13,529 bases of DNA, taken from positions 1 to 13,529 of the forward strand of contig CAZLSW010000079.1 of NCBI GenBank assembly GCA_964562375.1, in the 5' to 3' direction. Shown piece after piece: positions 6,593 to 13,529 of this stretch. The position numbers and the translations under genes were made by a program. The DNA is from JAJPXC01 sp964562375 (lineage in GTDB: Bacteria > Bacteroidota > Bacteroidia > Bacteroidales > Muribaculaceae). The first letter of the stretch is position 1. The number at the start of each line of letters is the position of its first letter. The notes under the pieces are model-generated. The model was not told the origin of the DNA, made no database searches, and saw only the letters and a program-made list of their open reading frames with translations.

Positions 6593-8713
6593 ATGAAGAA
6601 AATTTTACTCTCAATGCTCTGCTTGGGCGCTCTTACCGCTTACGCAGGCAACGGCACCGCCGACAGCCCCTACACCGTGGCCGATGTAATTGCAGCGGCT
6701 CCCGAAAGTACAACTCCCACTAACACCGACGAATACGTCAAGGGCTACATCGTGGGCTACGTAAACGGTCAAGCTTACGAGTCGGGCATCCGTTTTACCG
6801 CCACCGCTCCTGATGGTGAGGAAGTTTCGCAAACCAATATTGTCCTTGCTGATGCCGCGGATGTAACTGACGCTTCAGTTTGTATCCCTGTGCAACTCCC
6901 CTCCGGCTCCTGCCGTACTGCCCTCAACCTCAACACCAACCCAGCCAACCTTGGTAAACTCGTTACCCTGCAGGGAGGTATTGCCAAGTATTTCTCAGTG
7001 CCCGGGTTCAAAAGTGTTAAGAGCTACGTGTTTGACGGTGACACCCCCGTTGAACCAGACAAAGCTTCTTACGGATACGTAAAATCGGTTACCGCCGGCA
7101 AAGCGTATCTCCTTTATGCTGAGGGAGTTATCGCCGAGCCAATCACTGGGAAAACCTATGGTTACTTACCCGTGACCTCGGCCACCATTGCCGACAACAA
7201 AATTCAGGCTGTGGAAGCTGATGAGTTCTTGATTGAATCCACCACTGGTGGTTACACAATCAAGGATAGCAACGGCATGTACTTGTACATGACTGGTACC
7301 TACAACTCATTCAACCTCGCTTCTGAGCTTCCCGCTGAAGGTGGCGTGTGGACCATCGAGATCCTTTCCGATGGCACCGCCAAAATCCTCAATGTGGCTA
7401 TGAGCAAGTACATCCAGTACTCCACCAACTACACCTCCTACGGCTGCTATGCCGATGCTACCGGCACGCTTCCCTACCTCTTCGAGAAGGGCAACGCCGG
7501 CACCGACATCCCCGACGAGCCTGTTACCCCCGTTGAGACCGTCGACGTCAACTCAATCGCCGAGTTCCTCCAGGCTGCCAACACCGAGGCACCCTCGCGC
7601 TTCACCTTCCCCGTTACCGCCCTCTACCAGAACGGCAGCTACCTCTACGTGACCGACGGAACAACCCCGCTGTTGATCTACGGCCAGACCGGCAAAACCT
7701 ACGTCAACGGTGACATCATCCCCGCTGGCATCACCGGCACCTACCAGAACTACTCCAACGGCCAGCTCCAGATGTCGTCGATCGACGCTGAGACCTTCCT
7801 CGATCCCACCAGTGGCTCCGCCATCCAGCCCGAGGTTTACCAGGTTGAGGAGGTGGCTACCGACCTCGTTTCGACCTACATCAAGATCCTAGGCGTCACC
7901 GTTGCCGCTACCGACAACGCCAAGACCTTCACCCTCAGCGACAACACGGGCGAAATCCAGCTCTACAACCAGTTCAACCTGTCGATCAGCGCCGGCGAGA
8001 ACCTCACCTTCGAGGGCTTCATCGCCGTTCACTCCGGCACCCTCCAACTGCTCCCCAACGTCGACATGGGCGAGAGCGAGCCTGTAACTCCTCCCGTGGT
8101 TGACGAGAACGTATGCTACTTCGTGGCTCCCACATTCACCGACGTTGAGGGAACCCTCCTGTTCAACAAGGACGGCAGCGAGACCCAGAGCGCCAACACC
8201 GACGAATCGACCTCCCTCTGCGGCGTTGACTTCACCTGCAACGGCATCACCCTCCAGTTCTCCGCCCCCGAGGACGCTACCTACTTCACTGGCGCATATG
8301 GCGCACAAGTTCGCTGGTACCAAGGTAACTACTGCACCCTCACCCCCGCCAGCGGCGTAACAATCAAGCAAATCTACGTGCAGACCGTCGCCAACTCCAA
8401 GGGCAACTTCACCGCTTACGACGGCGAGACCGCTGTTGGTACCGTTGAGGGTGGCGGCACAGGCGCTTCCGACCCCATCACCTGGACCGGCTCCATCACC
8501 AACCCCCTGAAGCTCCTCGCCAACAAGGCCATCCGCTTCTCCTACATCAAGGTGACCACCGACGGCTACAACGCTGTTCGTAGCATCGAGATCGACAACG
8601 CCAACGCCCCCGTTGAGTACTACAACCTCCAGGGCATCCGCGTCGCCAACCCCACCGCCGGCCAGCTGCTTATCCGCCGCCAAGGCACCAACGTTTCTAA
8701 AATCCTGTTTTAG
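6593..8713 (+). CDS. Secreted DUF6359-like multidomain protein with conserved C-terminal tail
   Basis: 706 residues. Signal peptide 1-18 (cleavage near AYA-G). Residues about 20-148 match my memory of the DUF6359 family: YTVADVI, VKGYIVGYVNG, TNIVLAD, CIPVQLPSG, ALNLNTNPANLGK, KYFSVPGFKS. Residues about 158-298 are a beta-rich module of a kind common in Bacteroidales secreted proteins. Residues about 318-492 look like one or two OB-fold-like units (TFTLSDNTGEIQLYN). Residues about 505-668 form another beta-sandwich-like part. The last 34 residues (PVEYYNLQGIRVANP...IRRQG...VSKILF) recur in the 858-residue protein at 10572-13148. The tail resembles the end of a type IX secretion sorting domain, which would place the protein at the cell surface, but this is inference. 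The second half of the gene is richer in C-ending codons than the first. The last codons and stop form one arm of a 58-bp perfect palindrome. Function unknown; the EEP enzyme upstream may be a partner. Confidence 0.85.
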   Translation: MKKILLSMLCLGALTAYAGNGTADSPYTVADVIAAAPESTTPTNTDEYVKGYIVGYVNGQAYESGIRFTATAPDGEEVSQTNIVLADAADVTDASVCIPVQLPSGSCRTALNLNTNPANLGKLVTLQGGIAKYFSVPGFKSVKSYVFDGDTPVEPDKASYGYVKSVTAGKAYLLYAEGVIAEPITGKTYGYLPVTSATIADNKIQAVEADEFLIESTTGGYTIKDSNGMYLYMTGTYNSFNLASELPAEGGVWTIEILSDGTAKILNVAMSKYIQYSTNYTSYGCYADATGTLPYLFEKGNAGTDIPDEPVTPVETVDVNSIAEFLQAANTEAPSRFTFPVTALYQNGSYLYVTDGTTPLLIYGQTGKTYVNGDIIPAGITGTYQNYSNGQLQMSSIDAETFLDPTSGSAIQPEVYQVEEVATDLVSTYIKILGVTVAATDNAKTFTLSDNTGEIQLYNQFNLSISAGENLTFEGFIAVHSGTLQLLPNVDMGESEPVTPPVVDENVCYFVAPTFTDVEGTLLFNKDGSETQSANTDESTSLCGVDFTCNGITLQFSAPEDATYFTGAYGAQVRWYQGNYCTLTPASGVTIKQIYVQTVANSKGNFTAYDGETAVGTVEGGGTGASDPITWTGSITNPLKLLANKAIRFSYIKVTTDGYNAVRSIEIDNANAPVEYYNLQGIRVANPTAGQLLIRRQGTNVSKILF

Positions 8714-8748
8714 AAACCGCGGTTTCTAAAACAGGATTTTAGAAACGT
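8691..8748. terminator. 58-bp perfect palindrome spanning the stop codon
   Basis: Bases 8691-8719 and 8720-8748 are exact reverse complements (29 bp per arm, centre CCGCGG, no loop). The left arm holds the last eight codons region and the TAG stop (8711-8713). Each arm also has an inner inverted repeat, TTTCTAAAA-TCCTG-TTTTAGAAA with overlap, so cruciform or nested hairpins are possible. There is no T run after it. A terminator or 3'-end protector is the likely role. Confidence 0.75.
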
Positions 8749-8769
8749 AAGTACAAAGTATAAAGTATA
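8749..8769. repeat. 7-nt tandem repeat after the palindrome
   Basis: Three heptamers: AAGTACA, AAGTATA, AAGTATA, then a partial AAGTG. It directly follows the palindrome. Confidence 0.75.
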
Positions 8770-8773
8770 AAGT

Positions 8774-8801
8774 GCCCCGCTTGGCCCTCGCCTGGCGGGG
8801 C
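8774..8801 (+). terminator. GC-rich hairpin, possible terminator
   Basis: GCCCCGC (8774-8780) pairs with GCGGGGC (8795-8801) around a 14-base loop. Only two T follow. The word GCCCCGCYTGGC is also found in the terminator at 13222-13254 after the other tail-bearing protein. Confidence 0.4.
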
Positions 8802-8811
8802 TTCCCATGTC

Positions 8812-8843
8812 AAGTAGGAAGTCCCGCCGTGCCGGCGGGACAG
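8812..8843 (+). repeat. REP-like hairpin element 2 (GTAG head)
   Basis: AAGTAGGAA, stem GTCCCGCCG (8821-8829), loop TGC, CGGCGGGAC (8833-8841), then AG. Same head, loop and length as element 1; four stem positions differ and the opposite bases change with them, keeping all nine pairs. Confidence 0.7.
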
Positions 8844-8902
8844 CACAAGCGTCCGCGGCAGCCCTCCCGGGAGCGGGACCATCACTTTTTTCGCCCTACC
8901 TA

Positions 8903-8933
8903 TTGCGAGATTCAGAAAAAGATTGTACCTTTG
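8903..8933 (+). promoter_or_regulatory. Promoter of tRNA-His
   Basis: TTG (8903-8905), a 20-bp spacer, TACCTTTG (8926-8933), a full TAnnTTTG match. The expected transcript start near 8940 is about 13 bases before the tRNA, like the tRNA-Val promoter. Confidence 0.8.
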
Positions 8934-8952
8934 CGCCGTCAAAAGACAACAT

Positions 8953-9027
<75 letters not shown>

Positions 9028-9038
9028 CTTGTAACATT

Positions 9039-9078
9039 TGGCGCGATCACCCTGAGGTGACCGCGCCATTTTTGTTTT
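9039..9078 (+). terminator. Intrinsic terminator of tRNA-His
   Basis: TGGCGCG-A-TCACC (9039-9051), loop CTGA, GGTGA-C-CGCGCCA (9056-9068) form 12 pairs with one internal mismatch, followed by TTTTTGTTTT (9069-9078). This is a strong, textbook rho-independent terminator. Confidence 0.93.
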
Positions 9079-9083
9079 AGCCC

Positions 9084-9198
9084 CTCCCCTGCCGTCCCCT
9101 CGTTCACCCCGCCTGCCGTCCCCTCGTTCACCCCGCCTGTCGTCCCCTCGTTCCCCTCGCCTGTCGTGCACTCGTTCACTCGTGCATTCGTGCATTCG
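9084..9198. repeat. 24-bp tandem repeat, about four copies, plus 9-nt repeats
   Basis: Copies at 9084-9107, 9108-9131, 9132-9155 and 9156-9179 follow the unit CCCGCCTGCCGTCCCCTCGT plus TCAC, with more changes in the outer copies. Then TCGTGCATT occurs twice (9180-9197). Strand composition is very C-rich. Non-coding as far as I can see. Confidence 0.85.
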
Positions 9199-9217
9199 AA
9201 TCCCCGCCCCCCTCCTC

Positions 9218-9273
9218 AACTAAAAACTAGAAACTAAAAACTAGAAACAAGAAACAAGAAACAAGAAACTTTA
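9218..9273. repeat. 7-nt tandem repeat before cysK
   Basis: Eight heptamers in a row: AACTAAA, AACTAGA, AACTAAA, AACTAGA, AACAAGA three times, AACTTTA. It ends 16 bases before the cysK ATG, so it fills the untranslated leader or the promoter region. No promoter match to TAnnTTTG is seen between the tRNA-His terminator and cysK. Confidence 0.85.
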
Positions 9274-9289
9274 AAACTTTTCCACTCCT

Positions 9290-10234
<945 letters not shown>

Positions 10235-10244
10235 CCCCAAAACA

Positions 10245-10357
10245 CTTTTTAACCACAAAAGGACATAAAAGGGACACAAAAAGCTAAGTTGTGGGATTAC
10301 CCTAGGGCATCTGCGCACGCTTTTGTGTCCTTTTTGTGTCTTTTTGTGGTAAAAAGC
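10245..10357. terminator. Large imperfect inverted repeat after cysK
   Basis: Left arm 10252-10284 (starts ACCACAAAAGGACATAAAAG) and right arm 10319-10350 (ends TTTTTGTGGT) are near-complementary over about 32 bases around a 34-base centre. The outer CTTTTT (10245-10250) and AAAAAG (10352-10357) extend the pairing. The arms consist of A/T runs with GACA/TGTC words. It is symmetric enough to serve as a terminator on either strand; a small non-coding mobile element is the alternative. Confidence 0.6.
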
Positions 10358-10484
10358 CCTTAGTGGTCAATCTGCCCTCTGTGGTTAACCAACTGTTTGC
10401 GGTCGTTTGTGGCGTTGGATTCCCCTTTTGGCAGTATTGTTGGGCGAAAATGCCGAAGATTAGGTGATTTTGACAAAAATTTGC

Positions 10485-10492
10485 TAAATTCG
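10485..10492 (+). promoter_or_regulatory. Possible -7 box of the PCMD-like protein gene
   Basis: TAAATTCG is one mismatch from TAnnTTTG and resembles the feoAB box TAACTTCG. A TTTTG lies at 10468-10472, but only 12 bases upstream, and no TTG is at the normal 19-21 distance, so support is weak. Confidence 0.35.
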
Positions 10493-10571
10493 CGCCGTGA
10501 AAATATGTCTAAAATACATTGACTTATTAACCCAACCGAACAATAAAACAATCAAATCACATAAAGAAAGT

Positions 10572-13148
10572 ATGAAGAAAATCTTTACACTCGCGTTGTC
10601 GACCTTGCTGGCCCTCCCAGCCCTCCACGCCGACAACGATAACGATATCCAGTTGCCCAACAACGGCTTCGATGAAGACTGGGTAGCAGCCACCCCATAT
10701 AACTCTGAGAATTATACAAAATCTAGTTTCACTGGTACTAATCCTGCCTCCTGGTGTATTTCCCATGTGCTCGGATTATGTAATGGCTATCTAAAAGGCA
10801 CAGGCAGTTTGGTGACTGGAACGTCGGTTGATGGTTACAACGGAAGCCGTTATGCGGCTAAAGTTTTCAATTATCATACCGGTATCGGTACGCTGATTCG
10901 CCAGGTCCCTGGATATCTTACCCTTGGAACTACTTGGAGTACTTCGAAAGGTACGTATAGTATATCTAATACTGATGGGGGTACATTCGGAGGCTATGAT
11001 TTTACTGGGCGTCCCGATGCCATGACGGTAATGTATCAACGCTCCCACGGAGATGGATCGTCTAATACTAACAGTAACATCGACTTTGACGAAACAGAAC
11101 CTGCTACATTCGTTATTTACTTGTGGAACGGTACCTTTAAACAGGCTAATGTTCCCGCGTCGATTAACACTGGCGATGCCACCCAAATAACAATGATCAA
11201 CCGCGACCGCTGCGTGCTCGGCAAAAGTCTTGAAGGATGTCAGGGTGGAGAAATCACCGAATATGGTACCCTCATTGCCAGTGCTGAAAGCTCAATAACG
11301 GGTGATACCAGTGGTTGGACGAGTTATCTAATGGAACTAAATTATACTGATGCTTCATCCGACACAAAATTAACCCCTGAAAAAATCAACGTTATATTCT
11401 CGGCTAACGACTACTTCAACATTTCGGCCAAAAGTGGAGAAAACAACACATTGATTGTAGACGACGTTAAATTGCTCTACTACTCGCAATTAACTGATTT
11501 ACAAGTAAACGGTACTACAGTTAGCGGTTTCGCAGAAAATGTGGATTCCTATACCATACCTTACACAGGATTTTCTTCACTCCTCCCCGCTGATGCCAGC
11601 GCTTTCACTTATACCCGCAAGGGACAGAGTCGTACATCTGAAGTCAGCATAGACATCGACCGCAAAGTCAACCACCGCGCGACCGTTAAGGTAACTAACG
11701 CTGAGGGAACCGATGCGGAAGGTTTGAGAGAACATACTTATGTGATTCAATTCCCCACCCCCTACTACAGCCAACTTACCTCGCTGAGCGTAAATGGCGT
11801 AGCAGTTCCCGATTTCGCCGAGGACACCTACAACTACACTCTTAGTGGTTACGTGCCTGCGACTGCCGATGCTTTCACCTATACTACTAAGGTTGGTAGT
11901 GGCACTCCTACTGTTGACGTGGCCATCGACCGCGCAGCTTGCAAGGCCACAATCACTGTTAAGAACGCTGAGGGCGTTGATTACGACAACGTAAGCCCCA
12001 CACCTATACCTTGCAATTCGACACCCCCTACTAGCGTGGCTGGAGAGGCCGTTGCCGGTTTTGCCGAGGATGTCTATAGCTACAATGTCGACGGCTATCT
12101 GCCCACCGATGTAGCTGATTTTACCTACACGTTGAAAGCAGGCAGCGGCACACCCACCGTTGACATCGCTCTCGATGCCGTTAACTACAAGGCTACAATC
12201 ACCGTTACCAACAACGGAGGAGTTGATTATGACGGCCTTAGCACCCACACCTATACCCTCCAATTCAAAACCCCCTATTACAGCCAATTGGCTTCGTTGA
12301 AGGTTAATGGGGAAGATGTTGAGGATTTCGCTGAGGATACCTATGAGTACACGGTTTACGGTGATCTTCCTGTGGATGTATCGGCATTCGCTTATACCTT
12401 AAAGCAAGGGGGTGGCGGTAATCCTACAGCGTCGATTGCTCTTGACTCAACCGCCAAGACTGCTACAATCACTGTTTCCAACCCTGATGGCGTAGATCCC
12501 GAAGGCTTGAGTAGTCACGTGTACACCATCACATTTGCTGAGGTGCCTGAGCAAATCGAGGAGATTATCACTTATGAAGGATCCTTGACAATCGAAATGC
12601 TTGGAGCCGATATCAGTCCGGATGCCAACGCTAAATTCTATGTCCATGTAATTCCTGAGGGTGGAATAAATAAATGTACCTTTGTTCTTCCCAACTTTAA
12701 ACTGGAGAATGTAAACGAAGGCACATTGGGTGACATCATCATTGAAAAAGTAACTTATGCTAAGAATGGTGATTATATCACTTACAAAGGCCAAAAAGAG
12801 AACTTGATTCTCACTCCTAGGGTTGATGAGACAGAAACCAGCATTGCTCCAAAGGATGACGAAGAGGAGGGCATCGTTGCCGATTGCTACCTTGATGGTG
12901 AGCAAACATCCGATAGCAAAGCCCACTTTAAGATTGACGTATATTGGAAAGTAGATGGCGCCCAAATTCCTATCAACGTTGAGTTTAACGGTTTGATTAA
13001 CACTGGTGTGAAGGCGGTGGCTGCCGATAACGACGAGAACGCCCCGGTTGAGTATTACAACCTCCAGGGTATCCGCATCGCCTACCCCCAGGCCGGCCAG
13101 ATCGTGATCCGCCGCCAAGGCAGCAACGTCTCTAAAATCAAATTGTAG
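10572..13148 (+). CDS. Secreted PCMD-like / cadherin-like repeat / calycin-like protein with conserved tail
   Basis: 858 residues from the ATG at 10572, chosen because a clear signal peptide (MKKIFTLALSTLLALPALHA) follows; an in-frame GTG at 10497 would hide it. Residues about 28-302 resemble the PCMD (putative carbohydrate metabolism) family: GRPDAMTVMYQ, a Gly/Asp-rich part, IDFDETEPATFVIYLWNG, and VDDVKLLY at the end. Residues about 303-656 are four beta-sandwich repeats of about 80-92 residues (YYSQL..L.VNG...FAED.Y.Y ... HTYTLQF), in the style of cadherin-like beta-sandwich domains. Residues about 665-810 fit a calycin-like barrel domain (YEGSLTI, FVLPNFKLENV, GTLGDIII, INVEFNG). The last 34 residues repeat the tail of the protein at 6593-8713. 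A surface or secreted glycan- or ligand-related role is likely but unproven. The repeat 2/3 junction carries a compensated frameshift (11997-12032). The body of the gene is more AT-rich than its neighbours, while the tail is not. Confidence 0.8.
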   Translation: MKKIFTLALSTLLALPALHADNDNDIQLPNNGFDEDWVAATPYNSENYTKSSFTGTNPASWCISHVLGLCNGYLKGTGSLVTGTSVDGYNGSRYAAKVFNYHTGIGTLIRQVPGYLTLGTTWSTSKGTYSISNTDGGTFGGYDFTGRPDAMTVMYQRSHGDGSSNTNSNIDFDETEPATFVIYLWNGTFKQANVPASINTGDATQITMINRDRCVLGKSLEGCQGGEITEYGTLIASAESSITGDTSGWTSYLMELNYTDASSDTKLTPEKINVIFSANDYFNISAKSGENNTLIVDDVKLLYYSQLTDLQVNGTTVSGFAENVDSYTIPYTGFSSLLPADASAFTYTRKGQSRTSEVSIDIDRKVNHRATVKVTNAEGTDAEGLREHTYVIQFPTPYYSQLTSLSVNGVAVPDFAEDTYNYTLSGYVPATADAFTYTTKVGSGTPTVDVAIDRAACKATITVKNAEGVDYDNVSPTPIPCNSTPPTSVAGEAVAGFAEDVYSYNVDGYLPTDVADFTYTLKAGSGTPTVDIALDAVNYKATITVTNNGGVDYDGLSTHTYTLQFKTPYYSQLASLKVNGEDVEDFAEDTYEYTVYGDLPVDVSAFAYTLKQGGGGNPTASIALDSTAKTATITVSNPDGVDPEGLSSHVYTITFAEVPEQIEEIITYEGSLTIEMLGADISPDANAKFYVHVIPEGGINKCTFVLPNFKLENVNEGTLGDIIIEKVTYAKNGDYITYKGQKENLILTPRVDETETSIAPKDDEEEGIVADCYLDGEQTSDSKAHFKIDVYWKVDGAQIPINVEFNGLINTGVKAVAADNDENAPVEYYNLQGIRIAYPQAGQIVIRRQGSNVSKIKL
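11478..12539 (+). repeat. Four coding repeats of about 80-92 codons
   Basis: Units lie at about 11478-11753, 11763-11990, 12033-12272 and 12273-12539. Each begins near (YYSQL)xSLxVNG, has FAEDxYxY, a middle FTYT...GTPTVD, KATITVxN(AEG)VD, and ends HTYTIQF. Unit 3 lacks the opening YYSQL segment because of the deletions described at 11997-12032. Nucleotide copies have diverged, so this is an old duplication. Confidence 0.85.
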
Positions 13149-13194
13149 TAGGCCCCCAAACAGGGAGTAGGCCCCCATACCCCCGAAACGGGGG
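13148..13194. repeat. GTAGGCCCCCA direct repeat and C5-G5 hairpin
   Basis: GTAGGCCCCCA occurs at 13148-13158, starting at the last base of the stop codon, and at 13167-13177. It is followed by CCCCCG-AAA-CGGGGG (13180-13194 with an adjacent base), a tight 6-bp hairpin without a T run. Confidence 0.6.
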
Positions 13195-13221
13195 CTTCCC
13201 CCATAATGGAACCCTTAATAG

Positions 13222-13254
13222 CCCCGCCTGGCGTCACCACCAGACGGGGTTTTT
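13222..13254 (+). terminator. Intrinsic terminator after the PCMD-like protein gene
   Basis: CCCCGCCTGG (13222-13231) pairs with CCAGACGGGG (13240-13249), nine of ten positions, around an 8-base loop, followed by TTTTT (13250-13254). Confidence 0.85.
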
Positions 13255-13529
13255 CACAGGCGTCCATCTGCGTCCATCTACGCGCAAAAACCGCCTAACT
13301 AGGGAAGGCGACAACGGGCCTGACGGAGCCTGGCCGGGATAGTAGCCCCTAGCGCAGTGCTGGCGGAGCCTGCACAAGCTAGGGGTATAGGGGTGGTGGC
13401 GGCAAATAATGTATTTGAACGATAGCGAGCGCAGCGAGGGAGCCGCAAGGCCTATCTGAATCCCCAAAATCCCGCTTCCTGTTTTCGTCACTTTTTAGAG
13501 CCGAATTTTTAATGTGTTGATTTAGGTGG
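13255..13529. other. Non-coding right end with structured sequence
   Basis: No convincing gene. It holds a CGTCCATCT direct repeat (about 13261-13279), two similar words GACGGAGCCTGGC and GGCGGAGCCTGCA (about 13322-13374), an 8-bp inverted repeat CCCCTAGC / GCTAGGGG (13346-13353 and 13378-13385), and a purine-rich GCGAGCGCAGCGAGGGAGCC stretch (about 13424-13443). An 85-codon minus-strand frame crosses it but has no signs of coding. It may be a dispersed intergenic element or part of an RNA gene or leader continuing beyond the edge. Confidence 0.5.

Larger units (their letters stand above)
10235..10571. other. Intergenic region between cysK and the PCMD-like protein gene
   Basis: 337 bases. 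The first 120 are a large imperfect inverted repeat (10245-10357). The next part (10358-10470) has no recognisable gene, only GTGGT-rich words. A possible -7 box and an A-rich leader (10500-10571) precede the next gene. Confidence 0.65.

Noticed and set aside
8842..8900. CTCCCGGGAG palindrome followed by a T run as a terminator
   Set aside because: The stem is short and the T run is about 14 bases away; it is too weak to call.
9084..9198. CRISPR array
   Set aside because: The 24-bp copies are directly adjacent with no spacers and no cas genes are present.
10245..10357. Insertion sequence
   Set aside because: There is an inverted repeat but no transposase frame between the arms and no evident target duplication.
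10497..10571. Longer start (GTG at 10497) for the PCMD-like protein
   Set aside because: It would put 25 polar residues before a clear signal peptide that starts at 10572.
13234..13491. 85-codon minus-strand frame at the right end
   Set aside because: It crosses a terminator and several repeats and has no recognisable domain or start signal; probably non-coding.

Overview
The window looks like a chromosome segment of a gut Bacteroidales bacterium; Muribaculaceae or a close relative is my best guess. The reasons are: several promoters of the Bacteroidetes type (TTG, 19-21 bp, TAnnTTTG), A-rich leaders without strong Shine-Dalgarno sites, a fused FeoA-FeoB transporter, tRNA genes without an encoded CCA, BspA-like, PCMD-like and DUF6359-like secreted proteins, and a conserved C-terminal tail (YYNLQG...IRRQG...VSKI) on two large secreted proteins. 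The family assignment is inference; no phylogenetic marker gene is present.

Left part (minus strand, 1-2380): the 5' part of a tRNA-Val gene cut by the window edge, with its own promoter; then a two-gene unit read leftward, made of an AAA+ ATPase of the CbxX/CfxQ (CbbX) type with an unassigned N-terminal region, followed 27 bases later by a small BspA-like lipoprotein. Middle (plus strand): a divergent promoter region at 2334-2532 holds a perfect 8+8 bp palindrome on the feo promoter, followed by feoAB (ferrous iron import). After a 342-base gap with a good promoter and a possible 23-codon leader ORF comes a secreted endonuclease/exonuclease/phosphatase-family enzyme (5308-6369), then a 706-residue secreted DUF6359-like protein (6593-8713). 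Next are a tRNA-His with promoter and terminator (8903-9078), the cysteine synthase gene cysK (9290-10234), and an 858-residue secreted PCMD / cadherin-like-repeat / calycin-like protein (10572-13148) ending in the same tail as the DUF6359-like protein. The last 380 bases carry terminators and structured, non-coding sequence.

In function the window is mostly housekeeping (two tRNAs, iron uptake, cysteine synthesis) plus surface or secreted proteins. The EEP enzyme and the DUF6359-like protein lie together and could act together outside the cytoplasm.

I did not find a defence system, CRISPR array, IS element or phage. The least explained material is between and at the ends of genes: a 58-bp perfect palindrome that includes a stop codon; two GTAG-headed hairpins whose stems differ by compensating changes (REP-like); spacers built of 7-nt tandem repeats whose sequence differs at each site; a 24-bp tandem repeat; and, inside the PCMD protein, the trace of a 1-base plus a 20-base deletion that together keep the reading frame.
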